DNA of 64,000 nt from Vagococcus martis (GCF_002026305.1 NZ_MVAB01000001.1:186001-250000), one strand, 5' to 3'; positions 7,861 through 17,345 are shown, counted from the first letter of the stretch. The notes: a model not told the origin generated them from the letters alone. Made by a program: numbers and translations.

Positions 7861-8499
7861 TTATTGAATTCTAATTGGTTGTCCTGGTTGAACGTTTTCC
7901 GGTGTTACTCCTGGGTTTAGTTGGTATAATTGATCTAACGTAATCTTTGCTTCATAAGCAATTTTCCATAGAGAACGCGTGCTGTCTCCTTGACCATATG
8001 CTACTGTTGTCCCACCCGGGTTTTGTGTTTGATTTTGCGATTGATCTTGTGCGTTCGTTTGATCACTTTGATTTTGCTCTGTTTCATTTTGAGCAACTTG
8101 ACCTCTTGTTGATGGGTCATTTTTTGGTACTTCTACATCAGAAAAAGATTCGGAAGTACTTGGCGTCGTTGATGAACTTGATGCCATCGTTGCCGAACTT
8201 GACTCTTTCGTTGATGATTCTTCTTTAGTTGAACTACTCGTAATCGTAGTAGTTGAACTTGATGTCGCCACTGTTTTACCAGCGTTTAAATTACCACTCA
8301 TTTGTGAATAAAGAATTGCACCTGTCGGGATCAATACAATTAAAAATAAGATGACAATGATACTCACAATAAACCATGTTCTTTTTTCTGATTTTGAACG
8401 TCGATTGGTTCTTGAGCCATCATCTTCATAGATCTCTTGATCCCAATTTTCATCTAAATTTTCTTTGTTGTCATTATTATTTAAATTATTATCACTCAA
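7861..8499 (-). CDS. Membrane-anchored LysM-domain protein
   Basis: This 212-residue protein has an acidic, asparagine-rich cytoplasmic start and one membrane segment at about residues 44-68. A long Ser/Thr- and Gln/Asn-rich linker follows, and then a C-terminal LysM domain (about 165-211, ending NPGVTPENVQPGQPIRIQ). LysM binds N-acetylglucosamine in peptidoglycan, so the protein should be fixed in the membrane with its C-terminus in the wall. Position beside recQ/ypbB and cmk resembles the YpbE/EbpS-like genes of other Firmicutes. No enzymatic domain is seen, so its role is probably structural or adhesive. Confidence 0.88.
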   Translation of the reverse strand: MSDNNLNNNDNKENLDENWDQEIYEDDGSRTNRRSKSEKRTWFIVSIIVILFLIVLIPTGAILYSQMSGNLNAGKTVATSSSTTTITSSSTKEESSTKESSSATMASSSSTTPSTSESFSDVEVPKNDPSTRGQVAQNETEQNQSDQTNAQDQSQNQTQNPGGTTVAYGQGDSTRSLWKIAYEAKITLDQLYQLNPGVTPENVQPGQPIRIQ

Positions 8500-8547
8500 A
8501 AATAATACCTCCTCAAAATATCTGAAACCATTTTATCATAGTTATCA

Positions 8548-9996
8548 TTATATGTCGCTTGAAATACTTAAAAAAAACATTTTTTCTAATTTATCTTTTA
8601 CATTTAAAGACGTTTCAACTCTTTTTTGACTAACTTTATCTATATTAATTTCTGGTCTTTCTGTTTGACAAACATGACAGCAGCACGTTAGGTTTCCTGA
8701 TTTACTTTCACCAAAATAGTGTTGGATTATATCGCGTTTGCACCCACTACTTTGACAGTAATCAACCATTTTATAAATTTTTAACTCTCGTTGCCTTTTT
8801 TTTGTCATCAATGTTTGTTTATAATCTTCCCAAGTTGTTTGATTTTCTTCGATTTGTTGCAACCATTTTTTTTGCGTTTTTGTCATTACCTCAGAAAATT
8901 TTTGTCTATCCGTTTGCGACTTATTTTCTAAAAAAAGTAAATCTTGTTTTTCTTGATACGTTTGCTCTTGCAAGAAAAAATGTATGTTCTCATCACCTGA
9001 TTGGTATAGCACAATCGACAAACTTTGTTTTCCATCACGACCTGCTCGACCAGACTCTTGAACAAAATCTTCTAAACTATTTGGTAAGTGGTAATGAATA
9101 ACAAAGCGAATATTTCCTTTATTAATTCCCATACCAAACGCACTTGTTGCACATAAAATCCGAATGTTATCATGAATAAACTGCTCCTGAATTCTGATTC
9201 TATCCTCACTCGACATATCTGAATGATAACTCTGAACAGTATAAGGTAAGCAATTATTCAGATACTGAGAGACGCGATCGGCTTCTTTTTTACTAGAAAA
9301 ATAAATAATCCCCGGCACTTCTTTTTCCATTAAAAAGTCTTCCAAGTAACTTAATTTATCATCCGTTTCAACAACATCATAATAAATATTTTCACGGTTA
9401 ACGGATTGAGCAACCTCGACAAATGTTTCTGATTCAAATAACTGTTGTGCGATATCACGTTTTACGTCTTCAGTTGCTGTCGCCGTTAAAGCTAACGTTA
9501 AAGGGTTTCCTAATCGTTGCTTAATATCTTTTAAAGCCAGATAACTTGGTCTAAAGTCATGCCCCCACTGAGAAATACAATGTGCTTCATCGACTACAAA
9601 CAAACTAATCGTTAGCTTTTCAAAATAGTGCAATACCTCTTCTTGACTCAACGCTTCTGGACTAATAAAAATAAACCGATACTGGTTGAGTCGATTTAAT
9701 ACAAATCGGCGCGAACGTTTTTCTAATAGACTATTAATCGCGATAACCGATTTTTCACCATTTCGCCTTAGTAAGGACACTTGATCTTCCATCAATGAGA
9801 TGAGTGGTGACACAATCACCGTCTGTCCTTTGTTTACATAATAACTAGGAAATTGATAGCACAACGATTTACCTGCACCTGTTGGCAAAATCGATAAAAC
9901 GGATTTCCCCTCTACAATAGATTGAATTGTTTCTTTTTGACCCTTGCGAAACGTGTCAAATTGAAATTTTTGTTTAAGAAAGGTCTCTAACATCAT
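8548..9996 (-). CDS. recQ: RecQ-family ATP-dependent DNA helicase (short form)
   Basis: This 482-residue helicase has Walker A ([12 protein letters not shown], residues 37-48), DEAH followed by [13 protein letters not shown], the SAT-equivalent LTATAT, and motif [13 protein letters not shown] zinc-binding segment with clustered cysteines lies near residue 430 (CCCHVC). The C-terminal HRDC domain of longer RecQ proteins is absent, as in the Bacillus RecQ-S type. It unwinds DNA in 3'-5' direction during recombination and repair. It starts three bases after the ypbB stop, so the two are co-transcribed. The second ATG (9993) is an equally likely start by ribosome-site spacing. Confidence 0.93.
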   Translation of the reverse strand: MMLETFLKQKFQFDTFRKGQKETIQSIVEGKSVLSILPTGAGKSLCYQFPSYYVNKGQTVIVSPLISLMEDQVSLLRRNGEKSVIAINSLLEKRSRRFVLNRLNQYRFIFISPEALSQEEVLHYFEKLTISLFVVDEAHCISQWGHDFRPSYLALKDIKQRLGNPLTLALTATATEDVKRDIAQQLFESETFVEVAQSVNRENIYYDVVETDDKLSYLEDFLMEKEVPGIIYFSSKKEADRVSQYLNNCLPYTVQSYHSDMSSEDRIRIQEQFIHDNIRILCATSAFGMGINKGNIRFVIHYHLPNSLEDFVQESGRAGRDGKQSLSIVLYQSGDENIHFFLQEQTYQEKQDLLFLENKSQTDRQKFSEVMTKTQKKWLQQIEENQTTWEDYKQTLMTKKRQRELKIYKMVDYCQSSGCKRDIIQHYFGESKSGNLTCCCHVCQTERPEINIDKVSQKRVETSLNVKDKLEKMFFLSISSDI

Positions 9997-9999
9997 TTT

Positions 10000-11040
10000 T
10001 CACCTCATATTGTCACGTAAATAAAATTGATAAAATTTAAATTCATAAAATGTTAGTTCAGGAATATCTCGTACAACCACAGAATATTTCCACATTTTAT
10101 ATTCAGGGTATTTTAAGCTATAGTTATTTAATTTTTCTTTCAAAGAGGGGGTTAAATATGTCATTAACTGAGAACTGGGTTGTTTCATATGTATTTCAAT
10201 AAAATGATCCGTTATCGTACTTGGTTTTAATCGTCTCATATGTGCCACTTCTTCTATGGAATGCCCTTTTTCCAATAAACGTCGAGTTAAATCTACCGTA
10301 TCCTGTTCTTCTTGCTTTTTTATGTCTTCTATAATAGATAAAAACAAGGGATACTGCTCTGGTTCTTTATATACCAACTCTAAAAACAGGTGTATGGCAC
10401 TTTTATGATGCAAATAATAATACAACAGACCTTTATCAGATTGCTGTGACAATTGAGAGAATGTATACCCAATCACCCCATCACCTACTAATTGAGCCAC
10501 TAATATTTCCTGTTCTTCTATTGGTAAATATGAAAGAACAGTTTGCCATTCATTAAAAAAATTATGCACCAAATGTGGTCCATCAACTTGAACCAACCAT
10601 TGTTTCAGTTGCAATTGATGAACGGGGTTATTATCAATAGGAATATAATCTGAATTACGGTGACTTTTATAACTAATGACTTGAGAGACAAACAATAAAC
10701 GCAACAAAAAAGCATCATCCATTTTGTCATAATCAAACGACTGAAGTGTCAGCTTAGAAAATTCTAATGTTGTTATTTTTTCTTTACCTTTAGCAGTTAA
10801 TATGACAAATTTGTCCTCTACTTCTTTTAAGTAATCATTAGAGATCAGCATCAATATATATGCATTATATTGCTCTTTGGTTAATTTTGGAAATAAATTG
10901 AAGTAGTCTAATATTCCATGCAACCTCCCATAGCTTAAAACAGATGTTGTTTTCTTACCTTTTAAAAGGTGATATAATGTGGAATGACGCATGACATCAC
11001 CTGAATGAAAAAAATATAATATCATATCTTCTATGAACAA
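10000..11040 (-). CDS. YpbB-like helix-turn-helix protein upstream of recQ
   Basis: This 346-residue cytoplasmic protein ends in a helix-turn-helix segment of the HTH_40 (RQC-like) type, with EEVAHMRRLKPSTITDHF near residue 265. The rest is helical with no recognised catalytic motif. The gene directly precedes recQ by three bases, the same arrangement as ypbB-recQ in other Firmicutes. It may therefore supply a DNA-binding or regulatory part missing from the short RecQ; that is inference. The reading frame begins with TTG at 11040, which has GAGGTGG six bases upstream; an ATG five codons on is the alternative. Confidence 0.8.
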   Translation of the reverse strand: MFIEDMILYFFHSGDVMRHSTLYHLLKGKKTTSVLSYGRLHGILDYFNLFPKLTKEQYNAYILMLISNDYLKEVEDKFVILTAKGKEKITTLEFSKLTLQSFDYDKMDDAFLLRLLFVSQVISYKSHRNSDYIPIDNNPVHQLQLKQWLVQVDGPHLVHNFFNEWQTVLSYLPIEEQEILVAQLVGDGVIGYTFSQLSQQSDKGLLYYYLHHKSAIHLFLELVYKEPEQYPLFLSIIEDIKKQEEQDTVDLTRRLLEKGHSIEEVAHMRRLKPSTITDHFIEIHMKQPSSQLMTYLTPSLKEKLNNYSLKYPEYKMWKYSVVVRDIPELTFYEFKFYQFYLRDNMR

Positions 11041-11067
11041 ATACTACCACCTCGAAGGAGTTTTTAT

Positions 11068-11274
11068 ATGCTATGTAAAATTATACCAGAAAAATGTATT
11101 GCTTGTGGCTTATGCCAAATAAAAGCACCAGAACTATTTGACTATCATGATAATGGTCTAGTTAAATTTAAAGACTCAAATACACTAGAAGAACATTTTT
11201 CTGAACCAATTGCTGATACATTACTTGAAGCTTACCAAAAATGCCCTACAAGAGCTATTGAATTAAAAAAATAA
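11068..11274 (+). CDS. fer: Ferredoxin, single [4Fe-4S] type
   Basis: This 68-residue acidic protein has C10-x2-C13-x2-C16 and a fourth cysteine at C59 followed by proline, the pattern for one [4Fe-4S] cluster in monocluster ferredoxins of the Bacillus Fer type. It is a small cytoplasmic electron carrier. The start has GAAGGAG nine bases upstream. It is divergent from ypbB, only 27 bases between starts, so the two promoters overlap. It ends in its own bidirectional terminator. The redox partner is not evident in the window. Confidence 0.92.
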   Translation: MLCKIIPEKCIACGLCQIKAPELFDYHDNGLVKFKDSNTLEEHFSEPIADTLLEAYQKCPTRAIELKK

Positions 11275-11312
11275 TCTATAAGCCTTCGTATTGAAAGCTT
11301 ATAGATTTTTTT
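11274..11312 (+). terminator. Bidirectional terminator between fer and the oatA-like gene
   Basis: Ten-base arms ATCTATAAGC and GCTTATAGAT are followed by a T-run on the plus strand and by TTATTTTTTT on the minus strand. It lies at the converging ends of both genes. Confidence 0.85.
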
Positions 11313-13179
11313 ATGGTAAAACATTCAGCACCTCATTAGCAACTAACTCACTAAATTTTTCTCCGCCTTCTGGTACTAAATGGATGCCATCTTCGTCAAA
11401 CCATTCTCTATGGCCATCAGCATAGCTTTTCCAATCTATCAAGTGTGCATTTTTATACTTCTTAGTTGACTTAGCTAATGTATCATTCACCGAAGCTTGC
11501 CAAGGTCTATCAACTAAAGTATTAACAAAGAAAACTTGTCTGTCACCAATTGTTTGCATTATGTTATCAATATCACTTTCTTTAAAACTACCATTTGTTC
11601 CTAATACAACTAAAACCACATCACCTAGTTGTTTGTCTTTATCCAACTTATCAAATACTTTCTGACTATCGACTAACTGTCTTCCTACTTCAGCATCAAT
11701 GTGACTGTGTGGAAAATACGTTTGAAGTTCAGGTGCAGCACTTAGTAACACAGAGTCTCCAATCGCTCCAAGAGATACTTTCGCAATTTTCTCTTTTTGA
11801 CTTGGACTTAAACCACTCGCTTCTTCCTTAGACGATTCAGTCGTACTTGATGTTGTCGTTTCCTGAGTCGTTGAAGACGTTGTTTTTGTCGACCCGCTCG
11901 TTTTTTGCACTTCACTGGATGAGCTGGCAAGTTGTTTATTATGTTGCTCTACTGCTTGTTTATTTTTTTCTAATTTTTTTTGTAATGCAACAGCCGAATC
12001 CATCTTACCAGACGGAGATACAGCAACCCCATAAATAAATGTCCCCAGGAATAGTAAAAAAATAACTAAAGCTGGAATATTTTTTTGGAAATAAGATTTA
12101 CCGATTACCCACAGTTCTTTCACATTACCCATGCGTCTAATTTTATTGATTAAACGATAGGTTAATTCTGATAATACGCCGATTATAGTAAGTTGAATGA
12201 CCCCGTGTAATAAAGCATTTGTTCCATCCCATTTTAATTGGTCTGTATAAACAACCATAACCGGTAATTGCCACAGATAAATCTCATAACTTCTTGAGCC
12301 TATCCAACGTATAATTGGGTTAGTCAATGCCCCACTAAATTTTTCTTCTTCTATAATTAAGCCTAACACAACCATTGATATCACACTAAATAAGAACATC
12401 CCACCACGATAAACAAAGAAACCACTATCTGAAAATAGGAATAAAGACCCTATTATTAAAACTAATCCTACAATAAACGTTGTTAACTTTTTCCAGAAAT
12501 CAATTGATTCAATTTGTTCATGGTAAATGCGTAAAATAAACGCAAGAGAAGACCCCATCATCACTGAAAATAAACGAGTATCAGTCCCGTAATAAATTCG
12601 GTTAATTGACTCAGGCGTGTAAAATGCCATCATCAATACCGCGGACAAGCCCGTAATAAATAAAATAATCTGATTAATTTTTTTATAATCTTTCAATTTA
12701 TAAAGTAAGATAGCTAAAATAATCGGCCACACTATATAAAACTGACCTTCAATAGACAACGACCATAAATGGGTAAATGGTGATTCGTTTGAAAAACGAT
12801 CAAAATAAGAAAAACCATTGGCAATCTGCCACCAATTATTCACATTAAATATGCTGGAAGTTATAATTTCTTTAAAATTTAATAGATATTTTTTTGATAT
12901 AAATGGAAATATACTCCCTGTAACGATAAATAAAACAAGCAACGAAGGATAAATACGTTTCACTCGCCTAAAGTAAAAGTCCCGTATTTTAATTTTTTGT
13001 CTATTTTCCCATTCAAACAGGAGTATGTCTGTCATTAAATAACCCGAGATGACAAAAAATAAAGGCACTCCTAAAAAGCCTCCAGACACCGATTGTGGCA
13101 TCAAATGGTATAAGATTACCCCGATGACTGCAATTGCCCTTAAGCCATCAATCCCTTTGATATATTTTCTTTTGTGCAT
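11311..13179 (-). CDS. oatA: OatA-like peptidoglycan O-acetyltransferase (acyltransferase 3 + SGNH)
   Basis: This 622-residue two-domain enzyme has an N-terminal acyltransferase-3 domain with about ten membrane segments and the key histidine in VILYHLMP (residue 25). A Ser/Thr-rich linker at about 405-450 leads to a C-terminal extracellular SGNH hydrolase-like domain with GDSV, GTNGSF and the DGIH dyad near the end. OatA enzymes move acetyl groups across the membrane onto the C6 hydroxyl of N-acetylmuramic acid, giving lysozyme resistance. Other surface polymers could be the acceptor. The start at 13179 has GAGGAGT seven bases before it; an ATG two codons earlier is too close to that site. 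Confidence 0.88.
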   Translation of the reverse strand: MHKRKYIKGIDGLRAIAVIGVILYHLMPQSVSGGFLGVPLFFVISGYLMTDILLFEWENRQKIKIRDFYFRRVKRIYPSLLVLFIVTGSIFPFISKKYLLNFKEIITSSIFNVNNWWQIANGFSYFDRFSNESPFTHLWSLSIEGQFYIVWPIILAILLYKLKDYKKINQIILFITGLSAVLMMAFYTPESINRIYYGTDTRLFSVMMGSSLAFILRIYHEQIESIDFWKKLTTFIVGLVLIIGSLFLFSDSGFFVYRGGMFLFSVISMVVLGLIIEEEKFSGALTNPIIRWIGSRSYEIYLWQLPVMVVYTDQLKWDGTNALLHGVIQLTIIGVLSELTYRLINKIRRMGNVKELWVIGKSYFQKNIPALVIFLLFLGTFIYGVAVSPSGKMDSAVALQKKLEKNKQAVEQHNKQLASSSSEVQKTSGSTKTTSSTTQETTTSSTTESSKEEASGLSPSQKEKIAKVSLGAIGDSVLLSAAPELQTYFPHSHIDAEVGRQLVDSQKVFDKLDKDKQLGDVVLVVLGTNGSFKESDIDNIMQTIGDRQVFFVNTLVDRPWQASVNDTLAKSTKKYKNAHLIDWKSYADGHREWFDEDGIHLVPEGGEKFSELVANEVLNVLP

Positions 13180-13293
13180 GTTCATACTCCTCTATAATAA
13201 AACAATATATAACATATATTAAATTAAGTTTACAAATATTTCAAACATATTTGTCTAATTTTTATATTTTCTTATAAACTATTTTGTTGATAA

Positions 13294-13322
13294 CAAAAAA
13301 ACAACCATAATCTGGTTGTTTT
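13294..13322 (-). terminator. Terminator after ribU
   Basis: Arms AACAACCA and TGGTTGTT with a short loop, followed on the minus strand by seven T. Confidence 0.85.
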
Positions 13323-13326
13323 ATGT

Positions 13327-13905
13327 TTAATTGCTCACTTTTTTTGCAATTCTTTTTTCAAGTACTGGAATGACTTTTTTGTAAACGACAAAAAATGCGA
13401 CTCCAACAGCTATTCCTTTAATTAAATTAAATGGGATAATACCGTATAAAATCATCGTTGCAATTGACATACCAAAATCCATGCCCAATACATTTAAATA
13501 AAACGGTGTAATAACAAAGTAATTAGCCACACTCATGAATATAGTCATTAAAACTGTTGCATACATAATACCTTGAATTAAATTTTTGTTTGAATGTTTC
13601 TTCTTCATCATGCTATAAATTGGTACTAAATAACAGACTGTTGCTAAAAATCCAGCTCCGTTACCGATTAATGCTCCTAGATTTCCACCACTTGTGATGA
13701 AATTTAGCGTCGAACGAATAAATGCTACTAAAATACCACTAACTGGACCATATAAAAATGTTCCAATTAAGATTGGAATATCACTAAAATCCAATTTCAG
13801 CCACCCAAATACTGGTAAAATTGGTATCTCAATAAACATTAAAAGATACGCAATCCCCGCTAGTAGTGATAGTGTCACCATTTTTTCTGTCTTACCTGTG
13901 TTCAT
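13327..13905 (-). CDS. ribU: ECF transporter S component for riboflavin (RibU)
   Basis: This 192-residue integral membrane protein has about six hydrophobic segments, the ECF S-component layout. The segment WLKLDFSDIPILIGTFLYGP and the GNGAGFLATVCYL region are typical of RibU. It binds riboflavin outside and works with the shared EcfT and EcfAA' module, encoded elsewhere. The assignment is strengthened by an FMN riboswitch in its leader (14031-14163) with its own promoter. The ribosome site is AGGGGGA, seven bases before the ATG. Confidence 0.95.
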   Translation of the reverse strand: MNTGKTEKMVTLSLLAGIAYLLMFIEIPILPVFGWLKLDFSDIPILIGTFLYGPVSGILVAFIRSTLNFITSGGNLGALIGNGAGFLATVCYLVPIYSMMKKKHSNKNLIQGIMYATVLMTIFMSVANYFVITPFYLNVLGMDFGMSIATMILYGIIPFNLIKGIAVGVAFFVVYKKVIPVLEKRIAKKVSN

Positions 13906-13959
13906 AAGAAAATCCCCCTATTCAGGACCATCCCCGGAAAAGACTTGGATCAAGTACAC

Positions 13960-14001
13960 AAAAAAACTGCTTTCTTGCCGTTTACGCGCGCAAAAAAACA
14001 G
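13960..14001 (-). terminator. Riboswitch-controlled terminator before ribU
   Basis: Arms 13990-14001 and 13967-13978 form a 12-bp stem with two wobbles around an 11-base loop, followed on the minus strand by seven T. It lies between the FMN aptamer and the ribU start, so it is the likely expression platform. FMN-bound RNA would stop here. Confidence 0.82.
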
Positions 14002-14030
14002 TGGTTTACTTGATTGTATACTCAAATAAG

Positions 14031-14163
14031 CCCTATCTTCTTTACTCCAGACTCTAACTGTCGGTATTGGAATTTCACCAAATCGGCTAGTCATCATAGG
14101 ATAACTAGTTCGTGGACTTTAACCACCGGTCGGGAATTACACCCTGCCCGTGAAGACGACCTT
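14031..14163 (-). promoter_or_regulatory. FMN riboswitch (RFN element)
   Basis: Read on the minus strand, the leader contains the conserved RFN blocks in order: GGGCAGGGTG, AATTCCCGACCGGTGGT, GCCGATTTGGTGAAATTCC, ATACCGACAGT and AGTCTGG, closing with AAAGAAGAT that pairs with the 5' end. FMN binding should turn down riboflavin import. The variable arm around 14080-14115 is AT-rich and forms its own hairpin. Confidence 0.96.
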
Positions 14164-14181
14164 TAATATTTTTATAATTTC

Positions 14182-14209
14182 ATTATACCGTAATTTTTTT
14201 ATAAAGCAA
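14182..14209 (-). promoter_or_regulatory. Promoter for the riboswitch-ribU transcript
   Basis: Minus-strand TTGCTT (14204-14209), a 16-base spacer and a perfect TATAAT (14182-14187) lie about 20 bases before the aptamer. This separates ribU from the rluB operon transcriptionally. Confidence 0.75.
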
Positions 14210-14216
14210 CAAAAAC

Positions 14217-14939
14217 TTACTCTTGGTTAGCTAAAACGTATAATTGACTGACTTCTTTTTTAGTCATTTCTCTGTAGTCACCTGGATTTAAGCCAAATAA
14301 ATCAAGTGTGGCAACTTTTTCACGCTTTAATTTCATCACTGGTAAATCAACCGCTGCTAACATATTTTTAACTTGGTGATTACGTCCCTCATGGATAATC
14401 AATTCCACGACAGAAGTATTTTTTCTAGCATCTGTTGATAAAATTTTAAATCGTGCTGGCGCTGTTTTTCTACCATCAATTCTAATGCCATTACGTAATG
14501 GTTTTAATAGTTCTTTTGTCGCAATGCCTTTAACTTTTGCGACATATACTTTATCAATTTCGTGTTTTGGATGAGTTAACAGATTTGCAAATTCACCATC
14601 ATTGGTCATAATCAATAGTCCTGATGTATCATAGTCTAGTCGACCAACTGGAAAAATACGCTCAGGAACACTATGAAAATAATCTGTTACGACTGGGCGA
14701 TCTTTATCATCTGATACAGCTGAGATGACATTTTTTGGCTTATAAAACAAATAATACACTGGTTGCTCTTGATAAATCGGCACACCATCTACTTCAACTT
14801 TATCTGACTGACTGACTTTTACACCTAATTCTGTTACTTTTTTGCCATTAACCGTCACACGTCCTGCTTGGATTAATTCTTCTGATTTTCTTCTTGAAGC
14901 CACACCACAATGTGCCATCACTTTTTGTAATCGTTCCAT
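14217..14939 (-). CDS. rluB: Ribosomal large subunit pseudouridine synthase B
   Basis: This 240-residue protein has an N-terminal S4 RNA-binding domain (residues 1-60, beginning MERLQKVMAHCGVASRR) and an RsuA/RluB-type synthase domain. The catalytic aspartate lies in GRLDYDTSGLLI near residue 102, and HEGRNHQVKNM is near residue 185. It isomerises a uridine in 23S rRNA, position 2605 in E. coli numbering. The gene is last in xerD-scpA-scpB-rluB, five bases after scpB, a conserved Firmicutes cluster. Confidence 0.94.
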   Translation of the reverse strand: MERLQKVMAHCGVASRRKSEELIQAGRVTVNGKKVTELGVKVSQSDKVEVDGVPIYQEQPVYYLFYKPKNVISAVSDDKDRPVVTDYFHSVPERIFPVGRLDYDTSGLLIMTNDGEFANLLTHPKHEIDKVYVAKVKGIATKELLKPLRNGIRIDGRKTAPARFKILSTDARKNTSVVELIIHEGRNHQVKNMLAAVDLPVMKLKREKVATLDLFGLNPGDYREMTKKEVSQLYVLANQE

Positions 14940-14944
14940 TTAGT

Positions 14945-15535
14945 TCACTCTTCTTTCTCTTCGTCAAACTGCTCTTTAAATCGGTCAAAAAACAAATCAG
15001 TCGATTCTAAATCATCTTCTAATTCCTCATCTAACTCATGAATATCTGGTAAATCTTCAATACTTTTTAATCCAAAATAATCAAAAAAGTAAGCCGTTGT
15101 ACCATATAAAATCGCTCGACCTGGTCCGTCAACTCGCCCTTTTTCTTCAATCAATTGCTTATGCACTAGTTTTTGAATCGAACCTGAACTCTGCACCCCT
15201 CTTATTTGTTCAATTTCAGATCGAGTGATAGGTTGCTTATAAGCAATAATTGCCAATGTTTCCAGTGCAATTTTCGACAATCTTTGATTAATAGAAGATT
15301 GGGCATAATCTTTTAATAAAGGTGCCATCTCTTTTTTAGTGGTCATCATAAAACGATCCCCTGCCTCTAAAATTGTCAACGCACTACTTGGGTTATCTTC
15401 ATGTGCTTGTTTTAATTCTTCTAATGCTTGATAAATTGTTGCTGTGGGTTCATTCATCAAATGACTCAGCTCATTTAGTCCAATGCCCTCTTCTCCTGAT
15501 ACAAACAGCAACGCTTCAATTTTTTGTCCTAACAT
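14945..15535 (-). CDS. scpB: Segregation and condensation protein B
   Basis: This 196-residue protein has the two winged-helix domains of ScpB, with IEALLFVSGEEGI at the start and ALETLAIIAYKQPITRSEIEQIRGV in the middle. It dimerises and joins ScpA and Smc to form the chromosome condensin complex. The ATG directly follows the scpA stop codon with no spacer, implying translational coupling. The C-terminus is highly acidic, as in relatives. Confidence 0.95.
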   Translation of the reverse strand: MLGQKIEALLFVSGEEGIGLNELSHLMNEPTATIYQALEELKQAHEDNPSSALTILEAGDRFMMTTKKEMAPLLKDYAQSSINQRLSKIALETLAIIAYKQPITRSEIEQIRGVQSSGSIQKLVHKQLIEEKGRVDGPGRAILYGTTAYFFDYFGLKSIEDLPDIHELDEELEDDLESTDLFFDRFKEQFDEEKEE

Positions 15536-16285
15536 CTATTGTCCCTCTTTATTAAAAATCTGGATAGCCATATCCACTGATGACTGTTTCACCACGATGT
15601 CTCTACTCTTAATTAATTCTAACATAGCAAGAAATGTCATCACAATCTCTGAGCGTGTATAAACGGTAAATAACTCGTCAAACAACACATAATCTGTTTT
15701 AGATAGTGCTCTTACCCGGCTCATCACAAACTCTATCCTATCATCAATGGTGTAATCTTCCATCACAATACTTGTTTCCATGGGTTCCATTTGTTTTGCT
15801 CGAGTCATGACATCATGAATCGCTAAATAAAGATCAATCATTGTCACCTCATTGGGTTCAAGTGGTGCACACTCTTTTTCATAATCGGATAAATCAGTGG
15901 CTTCTTTGGTAAAATAATCACCACGCTCAGTTTCCATCTCTTTTAAAACCGTTGCGACATACTTAAATTTTTTATAATCTAATAACTGTTGAACCAACAC
16001 TTCACGTGGATCTAGTACGTCGTATTCACTCTCATCGTCTACTTCAACAACTTCTTGTGGCAATAGCATTTTACTTTTTATCGACATAAGCGTTGCTGCC
16101 ATCACTAAAAACTCTCCAGCAATCTCTAAATCAAGTGTACGCATTGTGTGTATGTAATTCATGTACTGCTCAGTAATTTCAGCAATCGGGATATCATAGA
16201 TATCAATCTCAAGTGTTTTGATTAGATGAAGCAATAAATCAAGCGGCCCTTCAAAAATATCTAATTTTACATTTAATTCTTCCAT
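15536..16285 (-). CDS. scpA: Segregation and condensation protein A (kleisin)
   Basis: This 249-residue kleisin begins with the family signature LDIFEGPLDLLLHLIKTLEIDIYDIPIAEITEQY. The ends bind Smc heads and the centre binds ScpB, completing the condensin ring. The C-terminal winged helix (VMTFLAMLELIKSRDI) is complete. It sits between xerD (9-base gap) and scpB (direct junction), linking condensation with dimer resolution in one operon. Confidence 0.95.
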   Translation of the reverse strand: MEELNVKLDIFEGPLDLLLHLIKTLEIDIYDIPIAEITEQYMNYIHTMRTLDLEIAGEFLVMAATLMSIKSKMLLPQEVVEVDDESEYDVLDPREVLVQQLLDYKKFKYVATVLKEMETERGDYFTKEATDLSDYEKECAPLEPNEVTMIDLYLAIHDVMTRAKQMEPMETSIVMEDYTIDDRIEFVMSRVRALSKTDYVLFDELFTVYTRSEIVMTFLAMLELIKSRDIVVKQSSVDMAIQIFNKEGQ

Positions 16286-16294
16286 ACTTCTACC

Positions 16295-17194
16295 TCACGC
16301 TCTTGGGAAATGTTCTTTGTAGACATCAGCTAGTCGTTGTTTACTGATATGCGTGTATATTTGAGTAGTTGATATATCCGCATGCCCTAATAATTCTTGA
16401 ACGATGCGCAAATCAGCGCCATTTTCTAGCAAATGTGTCGCAAAGCTATGGCGAAGTGTATGAGGTGTCACATCTTTTTCAATCCCCACTTCTGTCACAT
16501 AAATTTTTAAATTTTTCCAAATTCCCTGTCTAGAAAATGGTTTACCCTGATAGTTTAAAAATAACACATCGTTTGTCGCATCACTTTTATTTTTTATTGC
16601 CAACTCTGGACGTGATTTTTCTAAATATGTGTTAATCCAATCAATCGCTTGATCTCCTAAAGGTACAATTCGTTCCTTATCACCTTTACCTAACGTTTTT
16701 AACAACCCAATAGTCAAATGCAAATCACTTAACTTTAAAGTAATTAATTCCGTCACACGAAGTCCTGTGGCATACATCACTTCTAAAATGGCACGATCTC
16801 GTATACCTAATACAGTGGTCGTATCAGGGGCTTCAATAATTTTTTCAACTTCTTCAATTGACAACGTTTTGGGTAACGACTGTCTTTTTTTCGGTGTATC
16901 AATATATTGCATGGGATCTGTATCAGTATGACGCTCTTGACGTAAAAATTGATGAAATTTGCGCAAGCTCGATACCATACGAATAATCGTAGTAGACGAT
17001 TTGTTTTCTTCTTTTAAAAAAGTCAAAAAATCCATTATCACAAAACGATCAATCTGACTTAACTCATGAATCCCTCTATTATCTAAATAGGCCAAATATT
17101 GATTTAAATCACGTTCATAACTGACAATCGTATTATATGATAACCCTCGTTCAATCTTTAAATAATGCAAATACTCTTCCAAATACGTTCTCAT
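16295..17194 (-). CDS. xerD: Tyrosine recombinase XerD
   Basis: This 299-residue recombinase has an N-terminal SAM-like core-binding domain (residues 1-90) and a C-terminal catalytic domain. Catalytic residues are visible as R in ATGLRVTEL, the HTLRH pair, H in LLGHADI and the nucleophile Y in QIYTHI. With XerC (or alone at dif) it resolves chromosome dimers. The open frame extends upstream, but the ATG at 17194 has GGGGAGA four bases earlier and fits the family N-terminus. Operon position with scpAB argues for the housekeeping enzyme, not a phage integrase. Confidence 0.93.
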   Translation of the reverse strand: MRTYLEEYLHYLKIERGLSYNTIVSYERDLNQYLAYLDNRGIHELSQIDRFVIMDFLTFLKEENKSSTTIIRMVSSLRKFHQFLRQERHTDTDPMQYIDTPKKRQSLPKTLSIEEVEKIIEAPDTTTVLGIRDRAILEVMYATGLRVTELITLKLSDLHLTIGLLKTLGKGDKERIVPLGDQAIDWINTYLEKSRPELAIKNKSDATNDVLFLNYQGKPFSRQGIWKNLKIYVTEVGIEKDVTPHTLRHSFATHLLENGADLRIVQELLGHADISTTQIYTHISKQRLADVYKEHFPRA

Positions 17195-17345
17195 ACTATC
17201 TCCCCAATCAATAGTAATTATTTTAACAGTTTTTATACGCAAATACTATCTTAAAAATACAGATGAATTTTTATTATTTTACATAGACTTTTTAATCGTT
17301 AAATTATACAATAAACATATTGGTCAAAAGGAAGGAGGAACATAT

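Noticed and set aside
8042-8290. Ser/Thr- and Gln/Asn-rich repeats in the LysM gene (and at about 11820-11960 in the oatA-like gene) as possible DNA repeats
   Set aside because: They are low-complexity wall-spanning linkers; no tandem unit of constant length is visible in the DNA.
16295-17194. Phage-type integrase and attachment site
   Set aside because: The tyrosine recombinase is in the xerD-scpA-scpB operon; no phage genes or direct repeats flank it.
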